A program made the translations under genes and the position numbers. DNA of 6,413 nt. Source: Verrucomicrobiota bacterium. Lineage in GTDB: Bacteria > Verrucomicrobiota > Verrucomicrobiia > Limisphaerales > UBA9464. The stretch is taken from positions 1 to 6,413 of the forward strand of contig JAPLUH010000138.1 of NCBI GenBank assembly GCA_026397675.1. Reading direction: 5' to 3'. Shown here piece by piece: positions 1-6,149 of this stretch. A model generated the notes under the pieces. That model was given only the letters and a program-made list of their open reading frames with translations, made no database searches and was not told where the DNA came from. Each line of letters begins with the position of its first letter. Position 1 is the stretch's first letter.

Positions 1-1347
1 CCTGCCGAAGCTGAGGAGGAGCAGCCGGAGACTTCAGAGAGCCTGCCCAGGGGTCAGCGCAAGGCCCGTCCCCACGGGCGGAATCGCCTACCGGACCATC
101 TGCCCCGCCGCCGGATCGAGCATCCGATTGATCCGGCCAAAAGCCGGTGCCCTCATTGCCCGGGCAACCCGCTGTTGGTGAAGATCGGCGAAGACATCCG
201 GGAGAAGCTCGCCAAGTTGCCTGTTCAATACGAAGTCCAGCAACACGTCTATCCCAAGTGCGTCTGCAAGCAGTGTCACCGGGGAGTGGTTATGCCGGAG
301 GCGCCCGACGACAGCCTCAAGGCCGACATCACGGTGGTGGCCGATGTGGTGGTTCAGAAGTATGGGGAGCACAAGCCGCTCTACCGTCAGCAGCAAGCCT
401 TTGATCGGATCGGCATTCCGCTGACGCGTCAGACCCTTTGCGACTGGGTCGGATGGTGCTCAGATCAGTTGGAGCCGGTGGTCCGGGCTATGGCCGACCA
501 CATCCGCTTACAACCACTAATCCAGTCCGACGAGACACCGGTGCGGATGCAGTTGCGAAATGGCCAAATGCAAACGGCGCGCTTGTGGGCGTATGGGTTG
601 CCTTGGGCCGAGGTGGTCTTCGACTTCCGCACCGATCGCTCACAACACGGGCCTGCCGAGTTCCTGGCGGGTGCCCAAGCCCAACATATCCAGGCCGACG
701 GGGGCAGTTCATACACGCCGGTGCTCAGCCGGTTGTCGATGTCGCACATTGCCTGCATGGCCCATATTCGGCGCAAGATCTACGAGGCGAGAGAGGATGC
801 GCCGGCGCCCAGCAAACAGTTGTTGGCAGCAATCCAGGGGCTGTACCGGATCGAGGCTCAGGCCAAGGTGGACAAAATCGGTCTGCCCGCTTTGTTGGAG
901 CTGAGAAGCAAGGAATCGCGTCCGATTTTCGAGAACGTGGGTAAGTTGCTCAAGAGCTTCGAGAAGATGAGGCCGCCGAAGACTCCCTTTGGCAAAGCGA
1001 TCTCCTATGCCTTGAACCAATGGAAGGCGATGGAACGGTACTTGGGAGTGCCCGAGGCGGAAATCGACAATAACTCGATCGAGCACGCGCTGAGGGGAGT
1101 GGTTATGGGTCGTCGCAACTGGTTGCACGTAGGCGGAGAGGTCGGCGGAGAACGGGCAGCCAACCTGTTCTCGCTGACGATCAGTTGTCACCGATTGAAG
1201 GTCGAACCGTACGCCTACCTGTGCGATATCGTGCCGAGGTTATCGAGCCATCCACAGCGGGAGATCTGGAAACTGACCCCGCGCGGATGGCGCGACAATC
1301 GAGCCGAGGCAGCGGCCGAAGTAGCAGCTCCCACGGGTACCGGGTGA
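1..1347 (+). CDS. tnpC: IS66-family transposase TnpC, 5' partial
   Basis: This is the DDE transposase that catalyses strand transfer of the IS66 element. The reading frame is open from base 1 and gives 448 residues; full family members have about 500-530, so only the N-terminal leucine-zipper-like segment is missing. Numbering from the first codon, a zinc finger has Cys pairs at 50/53 (CPHC) and 89/92 (CKQC). The catalytic triad is D177 (QSDETPV), D233 (QADGGSSY) and E361 (DNNSIEHALR), followed by the family motif GRRNWLHVGG. A helical CMAHIRRKIYEA segment lies between D233 and E361. No internal stop or frameshift is seen, so the gene could be active if its 5' part is intact. An in-frame GTG at 175 could be called as a start by software, but it would cut off half of the zinc finger, so it is not the true start. 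Confidence 0.95.
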   Translation, partial: PAEAEEEQPETSESLPRGQRKARPHGRNRLPDHLPRRRIEHPIDPAKSRCPHCPGNPLLVKIGEDIREKLAKLPVQYEVQQHVYPKCVCKQCHRGVVMPEAPDDSLKADITVVADVVVQKYGEHKPLYRQQQAFDRIGIPLTRQTLCDWVGWCSDQLEPVVRAMADHIRLQPLIQSDETPVRMQLRNGQMQTARLWAYGLPWAEVVFDFRTDRSQHGPAEFLAGAQAQHIQADGGSSYTPVLSRLSMSHIACMAHIRRKIYEAREDAPAPSKQLLAAIQGLYRIEAQAKVDKIGLPALLELRSKESRPIFENVGKLLKSFEKMRPPKTPFGKAISYALNQWKAMERYLGVPEAEIDNNSIEHALRGVVMGRRNWLHVGGEVGGERAANLFSLTISCHRLKVEPYAYLCDIVPRLSSHPQREIWKLTPRGWRDNRAEAAAEVAAPTGTG

Positions 1348-1446
1348 CCTCGCCTGTTGCTACAGACCAGCGAAACTGCCCGGACAGCGGTCAGCCCCAA
1401 CGTACACCGAGCTTCCCAGTCAAGGCCATTTGGCCCCTCGACCATA

Positions 1447-1466
1447 CGGGAGGGCCGGACGGTTAC
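1447..1466 (+). repeat. Putative right terminal inverted repeat of the IS66 element
   Basis: Read on the minus strand the segment starts GTAACCGTCCGG, the form expected for an IS66-family tip. It lies just before the DUF1549 homology resumes at 1467-1480. The left repeat is outside the window, so pairing cannot be tested here. Confidence 0.5.
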
Positions 1467-1559
1467 GATGGATCTTGGCCGCGGAACCCAATCGACGCCT
1501 TCGTGCTGGATCGCCTCGAAAAAGAGGGCCTAAAACCCGCACCCGCGGCAGCCCCCTAA
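1467..1559 (+). pseudogene. 5' fragment of the DUF1549 protein, between the IS66 end and a frameshift stop
   Basis: Frame 3 encodes DGSWPRNPIDAFVLDRLEKEGLKPAPAAAP and then a TAA. WPRNPIDxFVLxRLEKEGLxPxP is the characteristic opening of the DUF1549 (PSCyt2) domain. The next family residues, KLLLRRASLDLTGLPP, continue in frame 1 straight after the stop. The segment therefore belongs to the gene at 1588-3216 and is separated from it by a one-base shift in the run CCCCC at 1552-1556. Anything upstream (signal peptide, possible PSCyt1 cytochrome domain) has been displaced by the IS66 insertion. A naive open frame from 1185 to 1559 joins the IS tail to this fragment; its first 90 or so residues are an out-of-frame reading of the insertion sequence and not protein. 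Confidence 0.8.
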
Positions 1560-1587
1560 ACTTCTCCTGCGCCGCGCATCGCTCGAT

Positions 1588-3216
1588 TTGACCGGGCTCC
1601 CGCCCTCCGAGGCTCTGCTCCGTCGATTTTCATCCAACCCAAACGATCAGGAGTATTTGCGGGCGGTCGATGAACTCATGGCGTCTTACGCCTATGCGGA
1701 ACGTCAAGCCCAAGACTGGCTCGATCTGGCACGGTACGCCGACTCCAACGGTTTTTCCGACGACCAGACGCGCACCATTTGGCCCTATCGGGACTGGGTG
1801 ATCAAAGCCATCGCCCAGAACATGCCTTTCGACCAGTTCACCATTGAACAACTAGCCGGTGACTTGTTGCCCGGGGCTACTTCTGAACAAACGATTGCCT
1901 CGGCGTTCCACCGGAACGCGCCCCAGGCCAAGGGCAACACTTATCCAGTCGAAGAATACCGCATCAAAGGCGTCATCGACCGGGTCAACACAACGGGCAC
2001 CGCCTGGCTGGGGCTGACCCTCGGATGCGCCGAATGCCACGACCACAAATTCGATCCGATCAGCCAGCGTGAATACTTTTCGCTGTTCGCAATTTTTAAC
2101 AACGTGGTGCACAGCGGCGAAGCCTTTGCCCAAGACGGACCCTTCTTCGATACACCGCTTCCCGCCGACATGGCCGGAAAGTCTCCGGCAAATCGCACGG
2201 TGCGGAAAATTCCGGTAATGGCAGAACAGGCGACTCCGCGTGAGACCCGGGTGCATGTCCGCGGCAATTTTCTGCGAAAGGGAGAGATTGTCTTACCCGG
2301 AGTCCCAGCCGTGTTCGGGACGGATCCAGGGACACACCCGACCAATCGGCTTCAACTGGCCCGCTGGCTGGTCGACGGAAAAAATCCCCTGACCGCACGT
2401 GTGGCCGTGAATCGTTTGTGGCAGTCCAGCTTCGGCCAAGGATTGGTTCGAACGCCTGCCGATTTCGGAAAACAGGGCGCATCGCCGTCCCACCCGGAAC
2501 TGCTGGATTGGTTAGCCCGCGAACTCGTCTCCAGCGGCTGGAATCTCCGACTCATCCATCGATGGATCGTGACCTCGTCCACCTACCGGCAGGCCGCACA
2601 CAACCCCGGCGATCCAGCACGGCTTCTGGACCCTCAGAATCTCCTATTGGCCCGAGCGCCGCGTCCACGACTGGGGGCTGAACAAATCCGGGATCAGGCT
2701 CTGGCTACTGCTGGACTGCTCACTTTGGCCTGCGGCGGTGAACCGGTCTTTCCCCACCAACCCGAACACTATTGGGAAGAACGAGCCTTACCCGGAAAAT
2801 GGGCTCCCAGCCTCGGGGCCGACCGCTACCGCCGCAGCCTGTACACCTATTGGCGGCGCATGGCGCTGCATCCCACTCTGGAACTGCTCGATGCACCTGC
2901 CCGAACCGTGTGCACGGCCAAACGAACTGTTTCTAATGTGCCTACGCAAGCGCTGGTGACCCTGAACGACCCCGTCTTCACTGAGGCGGCTGAGGCCTTG
3001 GCTCAAAGAATTTTGCACGAGGCCCCTGCCACCGATACGACCCGCCTCGAACGCGGCTTCCAGCTGGCCTTGGCTCGCAAGCCTTCTCCGGAAGAACGCG
3101 CCCGGTTTCTCGATTTTCTCGCCCTGCAGCACGCGCGAGGTCTGGATGATGCAGCGGCCTGGACCCGCGCCGCGGCGGTCCTGCTCAATTTGGATGAATT
3201 CTTGTGCCGGCCATGA
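1588..3216 (+). CDS. DUF1549/DUF1553 (PSCyt2/PSD1) protein, 5'-truncated and frameshifted
   Basis: A large exported protein family abundant in Planctomycetota and Verrucomicrobiota. The biochemical function is not established. Residues 1 to about 172 are most of DUF1549, with DLARYADSNGFSDD, the YRIKGVIDRVNTTGTAWLGLTLGC segment and a CAECH motif at 147-151 that fits a c-type haem site (CxxCH). After a linker of roughly 45 residues, DUF1553 runs from about 218 (RETRVHVRG, then RLQLARWLVD) through VAVNRLWQ, PSHPELLDWLA, RSLYTYWRR and NVPTQALVTLNDP to the C-terminus. The linker is short compared with many relatives. Homology continues upstream of the nominal TTG start at 1588: frame 1 is open from 1534 and encodes KLLLRRASLDL, and frame 3 carries the preceding residues. 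This start is therefore an artefact of the frameshift. With its 5' end and signal peptide removed by IS66, the gene is probably non-functional in its original role. Confidence 0.9.
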   Translation: MTGLPPSEALLRRFSSNPNDQEYLRAVDELMASYAYAERQAQDWLDLARYADSNGFSDDQTRTIWPYRDWVIKAIAQNMPFDQFTIEQLAGDLLPGATSEQTIASAFHRNAPQAKGNTYPVEEYRIKGVIDRVNTTGTAWLGLTLGCAECHDHKFDPISQREYFSLFAIFNNVVHSGEAFAQDGPFFDTPLPADMAGKSPANRTVRKIPVMAEQATPRETRVHVRGNFLRKGEIVLPGVPAVFGTDPGTHPTNRLQLARWLVDGKNPLTARVAVNRLWQSSFGQGLVRTPADFGKQGASPSHPELLDWLARELVSSGWNLRLIHRWIVTSSTYRQAAHNPGDPARLLDPQNLLLARAPRPRLGAEQIRDQALATAGLLTLACGGEPVFPHQPEHYWEERALPGKWAPSLGADRYRRSLYTYWRRMALHPTLELLDAPARTVCTAKRTVSNVPTQALVTLNDPVFTEAAEALAQRILHEAPATDTTRLERGFQLALARKPSPEERARFLDFLALQHARGLDDAAAWTRAAAVLLNLDEFLCRP

Positions 3217-4616
3217 ACCGCTCACCCTTTCCCACCGAACGGCTGGCGACTTCCTCTCGCCGAGCCTTCTTGCAACACAGTGCAGCGGGCCTGGGCACCA
3301 TCGCGCTAAGCACCTTGCTGCGGGCTGACCCGCGCGGAACCCATTTCGCCGCGAAGGCCAAGCGGGTCATTTTTCTCTTCATGGCGGGCGGACCGTCCCA
3401 TGTGGATCTTTTTGATCCAAAGCCCCGGCTTCAGGAACTGGACGGAAAACCCATCCCAGCCGAATTGCTCAAGGACCATCAGCAATTCGCCCTCATCCGG
3501 GGCACTCCTGCCCTCAAAGGATCCTCCCGCATCTTTGCACCCTGTGGGCGCTCCGGAACCATCGTGTCCGATTGGTTGCCCCATCTGGCCCGGGTGGTCG
3601 ATGACATCGCGGTGATCCGTTCCATGAAAACGGACACCAACGTCCACGATCCGGCCGTCAACCTGATGAACTGCGGATCCATGATGTTCGATCGGCCCAC
3701 GTTGGGTGCCTGGCTCTCCTACGGACTCGGATCCGACAATCACAACCTGCCGGCCTACATGGTCCTGACCTCCGGGTTCGATGACGGCCAACCGCTGCTC
3801 CAAAGCTTCTGGGGAAACGGGTTCCTCGATTCACGACATCAAGGCGTTCCATTTCGCAATCAAGGAGATGCCGTCCTGCACTTGGCTAATCCGGCAACGA
3901 TCACGCGAGAACAGCGCCGCGAGCAACTCGACCTACTCCGTTGGATGAACCAACGCCAGCATGACGCGCTGGGCGATCCTGAGATTTTGTCGCGCATCGC
4001 ATCGTACGAGATGGCCTTCCGCATGCAGGCCAGCGTTCCCGCGTTGACCGACCTTCGAAACGAGTCGCCAGCGACCCTTCGCTTGTACGGCGCGGGACCA
4101 GGAAAACCCTCCTTCGCCAACAATTGTTTGATGGCACGAAGACTCGTCGAAGAGGGCGTCCGGTTCGTGCAACTCTATGACCGAGGATGGGATTCTCACA
4201 CCGATATCCAGCGGGAGCATACTCGCCAATGCACCGCCACCGATCGACCCACCGCAGCGCTTTTGACCGACCTCAAGCAACGCGGGTTGCTCGACGACAC
4301 GCTCGTCATCTGGGGAGGCGAGTTTGGTCGCACGCCTGTCGCCCAGGTTTCCGGCAAGACCTTTGGGCGAGATCACCATCCCCACGCCTTCACCATGTGG
4401 ATGGCCGGAGGCTGCGTGAAGCGCGGGGTCACCTACGGCACCACCGACGAGTTCGGCTACCACACCGAGGAGAACCCGGTGCACGTCCACGATCTCCACG
4501 CAACCATCCTGCACCTCTTGGGCCTCGATCACGAACGGCTCGTCTTCCGAAACCAAGGCCGGGATTTCCGCCTCACCGATGTCTCAGGAACCGTGGTGAA
4601 GGCTCTGCTAGCTTGA
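3213..4616 (+). CDS. DUF1501 family protein with Tat signal (alkaline-phosphatase-like fold)
   Basis: A protein of 467 residues of the DUF1501 family, related to sulfatases and alkaline phosphatases; the substrate is unknown. The N-terminus has a twin-arginine motif SRRAFLQ (R16, R17) followed by a hydrophobic stretch (AAGLGTIALSTLL), predicting Tat export. Family motifs in order are MAGGPSHVDLFDPKP (57-71), DRGWDSH (323-329), WGGEFGRTP (367-375), GRDHHPHAF (385-393) and the closing HDLHATILHLLGLDHERL and GRDFRLTDVSG segments. The Asp and His residues in these blocks are candidate metal ligands. I chose ATG 3213, which overlaps the upstream stop as ATGA; GTG 3204 would add only three residues. 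The coupling implies co-translation with the DUF1549/DUF1553 protein. Such pairs are common and are thought to act together outside the cytoplasm. The frame is intact although the upstream partner is damaged. Confidence 0.93.
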   Translation: MNRSPFPTERLATSSRRAFLQHSAAGLGTIALSTLLRADPRGTHFAAKAKRVIFLFMAGGPSHVDLFDPKPRLQELDGKPIPAELLKDHQQFALIRGTPALKGSSRIFAPCGRSGTIVSDWLPHLARVVDDIAVIRSMKTDTNVHDPAVNLMNCGSMMFDRPTLGAWLSYGLGSDNHNLPAYMVLTSGFDDGQPLLQSFWGNGFLDSRHQGVPFRNQGDAVLHLANPATITREQRREQLDLLRWMNQRQHDALGDPEILSRIASYEMAFRMQASVPALTDLRNESPATLRLYGAGPGKPSFANNCLMARRLVEEGVRFVQLYDRGWDSHTDIQREHTRQCTATDRPTAALLTDLKQRGLLDDTLVIWGGEFGRTPVAQVSGKTFGRDHHPHAFTMWMAGGCVKRGVTYGTTDEFGYHTEENPVHVHDLHATILHLLGLDHERLVFRNQGRDFRLTDVSGTVVKALLA

Positions 4617-4636
4617 ACCCAGGGCCAGAATGACTC

Positions 4637-4662
4637 GGAAACAGGGTCAGGAAACAGGGTCA
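4637..4662 (+). repeat. Two tandem copies of a 13-base unit (GGAAACAGGGTCA)
   Basis: The unit occurs at 4637-4649 and again, identically, at 4650-4662. It is followed by a diverged partial copy (GGGAACGA). It lies about 20 bases after the DUF1501 stop codon. Confidence 0.85.
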
Positions 4663-4695
4663 GGGAACGATTTTAGTTGGGATGGCGCGCTGGGG

Positions 4696-4776
4696 GACGC
4701 CGGGTCGGGCGACCCGGCCTAAAGGGGACGTCGTGGGCTGGGCGCGACGTAGACCGGGTGCCCTCACCGGGCGTCT
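4696..4776. repeat. Palindromic intergenic repeat, copy A (REPIN-like)
   Basis: A perfect hairpin has arms GCCGGGTC (4699-4706) and GACCCGGC (4711-4718) around a GGGC loop. It is followed by GTCGTGGGC (4730-4738), which is shared with copies B and C. A distal CACCGGGCGTCT (4765-4776) is roughly an inverted partner of the proximal GACGCCGGGT (4696-4705), giving a paired, REPIN-like layout. There is no T-run, so an intrinsic terminator role is not supported by sequence alone. Confidence 0.75.
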
Positions 4777-4783
4777 GCAGACG

Positions 4784-5083
4784 CTATCGGGCAAGCCGAG
4801 TTTCAAGCCACCATGGATCACGCCTCAGGTCGAGAACCGCCCAGATCACGACCTCATTTTCATCCAACGTGTAAAACACGCCGTAAGGGAAAACCCGGCT
4901 CAACAAGCGATGATAATCCTGATGAACCACTCGGTGGATCCCGGCGAACAGTCGAAGCGACTCGATGTCGGCTCGCAGGCACGAGGTGAAATAATCGCCG
5001 AGGCCTTGATCCTGAGCCTCATAGAATCGAAAACCGTCGGCGAAATCTTCCAAGGCTTCCTCGGAAATCCGAATCCGCCTCAT
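4784..5083 (-). CDS. ParE/RelE-family toxin of TA module 1
   Basis: A 99-residue protein matching the RelE/ParE toxin superfamily in length and motif order. An N-terminal ISEEALEDFADGFRFYEAQDQGLGDYF helical hairpin is followed by the strands HRLLSRVFPYGVFYTLDENEVVIWAVLDLRRDPWW. Family members either inhibit gyrase (ParE) or cleave mRNA on the ribosome (RelE); the sequence does not settle which. The ATG at 5083 overlaps the antitoxin stop in an ATGA arrangement, so the two are translationally coupled with the antitoxin first. The conserved core of strands and the arginine-rich RRDP turn are present, so the toxin looks intact. The stop codon lies close to repeat A. Confidence 0.9.
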   Translation of the reverse strand: MRRIRISEEALEDFADGFRFYEAQDQGLGDYFTSCLRADIESLRLFAGIHRVVHQDYHRLLSRVFPYGVFYTLDENEVVIWAVLDLRRDPWWLETRLAR

Positions 5084-5289
5084 GAACGTCCTAGTTCGCC
5101 TTTCACTGCATCCCAGTCATGAAGCCTTGATACGCCACTGCGGAACCGTGCGCGCCGGGCATCCAGCAAATCTTGGACTTCCTGCGAGACGGGGGCTGAA
5201 TCAGAACGCTCACGGAGATCATCCCAAAGCGTTTCCATGATCTGAAATTTCTCAGCGGTCGGAAGCGACCTCAGTTCTTCTCCCGTCAT
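5080..5289 (-). CDS. Addiction-module antitoxin, TIGR02574/PF09720 family (TA module 1)
   Basis: A 69-residue protein with the layout of the small antitoxins that pair with ParE/RelE toxins. It starts MTGEELRSLPTAEKFQIMETLWDDLRE, followed by the acidic/Ser stretch SDSAPVSQEVQDLLDARRARF and a C-terminal HDWDAVKGELGRS (the family usually has a W-x-x-V/A-x-x-x-L tail). It is expected to bind and neutralise the downstream toxin. This family is often paired with RelE-like toxins and has no classical DNA-binding domain that I can see. The gene directly precedes the toxin with a 4-base overlap. A conserved 39-base block starts 11 bases upstream of the start codon. Confidence 0.9.
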   Translation of the reverse strand: MTGEELRSLPTAEKFQIMETLWDDLRERSDSAPVSQEVQDLLDARRARFRSGVSRLHDWDAVKGELGRS

Positions 5290-5300
5290 GTTTGAAATTT

Positions 5301-5339
5301 AGCCCACGGTAAGGCCTCCAGCGACAAGAAACCCATGGA
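5301..5339 (-). promoter_or_regulatory. Conserved 39-base block upstream of antitoxin 1
   Basis: 36 of 39 bases match 6105-6143, upstream of the second TA module; I counted this by eye. The position just ahead of the antitoxin start suggests a shared promoter/operator or a duplicated leader. No clear -35/-10 pair with standard spacing was found, so the regulatory role is inferred from conservation and position. Confidence 0.5.
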
Positions 5340-5343
5340 ACAA

Positions 5344-5430
5344 GAACGCCGGGTCGGGAGACCCGGCCTACAGGATCGTGTCGTGGGCGGGGCGGTGCGC
5401 TGTAGGCACGGTGGCCTGACCGGGCGTCTC
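5344..5430. repeat. Palindromic intergenic repeat, copy B (REPIN-like)
   Basis: The hairpin arms GCCGGGTC (5348-5355) and GACCCGGC (5360-5367) enclose a GGGA loop. GTCGTGGGC follows at 5380-5388. An additional inverted pair, CCTACAG (5367-5373) and CTGTAGG (5400-5406), sits inside, and a distal TGACCGGGCGTC (5417-5428) inversely resembles the proximal ACGCCGGGTC. It lies between the two TA modules: downstream of toxin 2 and upstream of antitoxin 1. Confidence 0.75.
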
Positions 5431-5486
5431 TTAAAGCGGCCGATCAGGCTTACGTCGCCTCTAACTCCAGATGCTCAGCGAACATA
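5431..5486. other. Short spacer between repeat B and toxin 2
   Basis: No gene or regulatory motif is recognised here. The few bases past the toxin stop show no T-rich terminator. Confidence 0.4.
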
Positions 5487-5780
5487 CTAGGATCGTCGAC
5501 CGATCCAGTACTCGGGCTTTCGGTACGTATGAGCCACGGCCAGAACCCAGATTTGCGCGTTATGAACGATGTAGGCCAAGTAGTACGGAAAGACACGCAA
5601 ATTGACCCGTCGATAGCCGCCGGGTCGCAGTCTCGGCATGTCGGGATTGTCCGATATCCATCGAAGGTGCAAATCGATCTCGTCGCGAAGGCGCCGCCCC
5701 AATCCTGACTGCTGATCCTCATACCAAGCGACGGCGTCCTCGAACTCCTGCGCCGCCTCGGCCACGAGAACGATCCTCAT
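5487..5780 (-). CDS. ParE/RelE-family toxin of TA module 2
   Basis: A 97-residue protein of the RelE/ParE superfamily. The N-terminal AEAAQEFEDAVAWYEDQQSGLGRRLRDEIDLHLRWISDNPDMPRLRPGG is the usual helical part (AxxEFxxAxxWYExxxxGLGxRF), followed by YRRVNLRVFPYYLAYIVHNAQIWVLAVAHTYRKPEYW, the conserved sheet and C-terminal motif (VxAVAHxxRxPxYW). The gene overlaps its antitoxin as ATGA. It is clearly related to toxin 1 in layout but divergent in sequence, so the modules are probably not a recent tandem duplication. Gyrase or mRNA targeting cannot be decided by eye. Confidence 0.92.
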   Translation of the reverse strand: MRIVLVAEAAQEFEDAVAWYEDQQSGLGRRLRDEIDLHLRWISDNPDMPRLRPGGYRRVNLRVFPYYLAYIVHNAQIWVLAVAHTYRKPEYWIGRRS

Positions 5781-6010
5781 GGCCCGAATCGCTGGTCGAT
5801 TCGAGCCAAAACCTCAGCGTAAGGGAGTGCCTTAGCTTGACCCGATTGCACCGCCTGCACTCGGTCCTGGATCTCGGTGTCCCAATCGTTGTCGACGGAT
5901 TCGGTCGAGGGCGCTGCATCGAGTTCTAGGAGAAACCGGGCCAGCGCAAGCCTCTGTTGTCTCGGTAGTTGCGTCGCATCGCGTGCAACGTCTTCCATGA
6001 CCCTGTTCAT
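5777..6010 (-). CDS. Addiction-module antitoxin, TIGR02574/PF09720 family (TA module 2)
   Basis: A 77-residue small acidic protein. The N-terminus DATQLPRQQRLALARFLLELD fits the LPxxxRLxLAxxLLExLD helix of this antitoxin family, and the C-terminal half VDNDWDTEIQDRVQAVQSGQAKALPYAEVLARIDQRFG fits the family's W-x-x-E-I-x-x-R-(x)n-G-x-x-(x)n-A-E-V-x-A-R pattern. It is translated before and overlaps the toxin by 4 bases. I used ATG 6010, which itself overlaps the stop of the short upstream frame at 6007-6093 (ATGA); a second in-frame ATG at 5998 gives MEDVARD and is also possible. The N-terminal part differs strongly from antitoxin 1. Confidence 0.88.
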   Translation of the reverse strand: MNRVMEDVARDATQLPRQQRLALARFLLELDAAPSTESVDNDWDTEIQDRVQAVQSGQAKALPYAEVLARIDQRFGP

Positions 6011-6093
6011 TCCGGGAAACGTAGCCGAGTGGCCGCGTACGTCGAGGCCTTGGTATCCGCCCGTGGCGTCGAGTTCAGCTCTTCTTCAGTCAT
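6007..6093 (-). pseudogene. Short leader-like frame, relic of an antitoxin start
   Basis: A 28-codon frame, MTEEELNSTPRADTKASTYA and onward, begins just after the conserved upstream block and ends in an ATGA overlap with antitoxin 2. Its first 12 residues match antitoxin 1 (MTGEELRSLPTA) at 7 positions, and the DNA around the start codon is also alike. Beyond about residue 12 no similarity remains. It may be an eroded antitoxin start joined to a different TA module, or a translated leader that couples antitoxin 2 to the upstream promoter. Both readings are inference. Confidence 0.5.
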
Positions 6094-6104
6094 GTTCAGG
6101 CGTC

Positions 6105-6143
6105 AGCCCAAGGTAAGCGCTCCAGCGACAAGAAACCCATGGA
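6105..6143 (-). promoter_or_regulatory. Conserved 39-base block upstream of TA module 2
   Basis: This is the counterpart of 5301-5339, with 36 of 39 bases identical by eye. It lies 11 bases before the start of the short MTEEEL frame, the same relative position as in front of antitoxin 1. It is a candidate promoter/operator or duplicated module edge. Confidence 0.5.
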
Positions 6144-6149
6144 CCGCGG

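Larger units (their letters stand above)
1..1466 (+). mobile_element. IS66-family insertion sequence, right-hand part; left end outside the window
   Basis: The span holds the transposase gene plus about 119 non-coding bases to an inferred right terminus. The reverse complement of 1447-1466 begins GTAACCGTCCGGCC, and IS66-family terminal repeats usually begin with GTAA followed by a GC-rich stretch, so the right tip is placed at 1466. The recognisable DUF1549 coding sequence starts directly after this point, as expected if the element inserted into that gene. IS66 elements normally make an 8-base target duplication. The candidate copy is 1467-1474 (GATGGATC), but its partner lies beyond the left edge and cannot be seen. 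The accessory genes tnpA and tnpB would lie upstream and are not in the window. The family assignment is firm; the exact end is inferred. Confidence 0.8.
4617..4783. other. Convergent intergenic region with tandem repeat and palindromic repeat A
   Basis: This region lies between the ends of two converging transcription units. It contains the 13-base tandem repeat and repeat copy A described separately. No protein-coding signal or typical intrinsic terminator with a T-run was seen. Confidence 0.6.

Noticed and set aside
709..1191. Minus-strand open frame of 160 codons within the transposase
   Set aside because: The opposite strand encodes the catalytic region of TnpC with D233 and E361. The antisense translation has no recognisable features.
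1185..1559. Open frame of 124 codons across the IS66 end
   Set aside because: It joins an out-of-frame reading of the transposase tail to the 5' fragment of the DUF1549 gene. Only the last 30 or so residues are real protein sequence.
3933..4556. Minus-strand open frame of 207 codons
   Set aside because: It lies wholly inside the well-supported DUF1501 gene and shows no family motif. It is a shadow favoured by GC-rich codon use.
4699..4718. Hairpin as intrinsic terminator
   Set aside because: The stem is strong but no run of T follows on either strand, and the same unit recurs at three sites, so a dispersed repeat is the better explanation.
4682..5122. Plus-strand open frame of 146 codons
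   Set aside because: It covers repeat A and the antisense of toxin 1. The minus-strand reading has clear toxin motifs and an ATGA overlap with the antitoxin.
5450..5722. Minus-strand open frame of 90 codons overlapping toxin 2
   Set aside because: It lies in a shifted frame over the toxin 2 gene, which has the conserved family pattern. No homology was recognised in the alternative frame.
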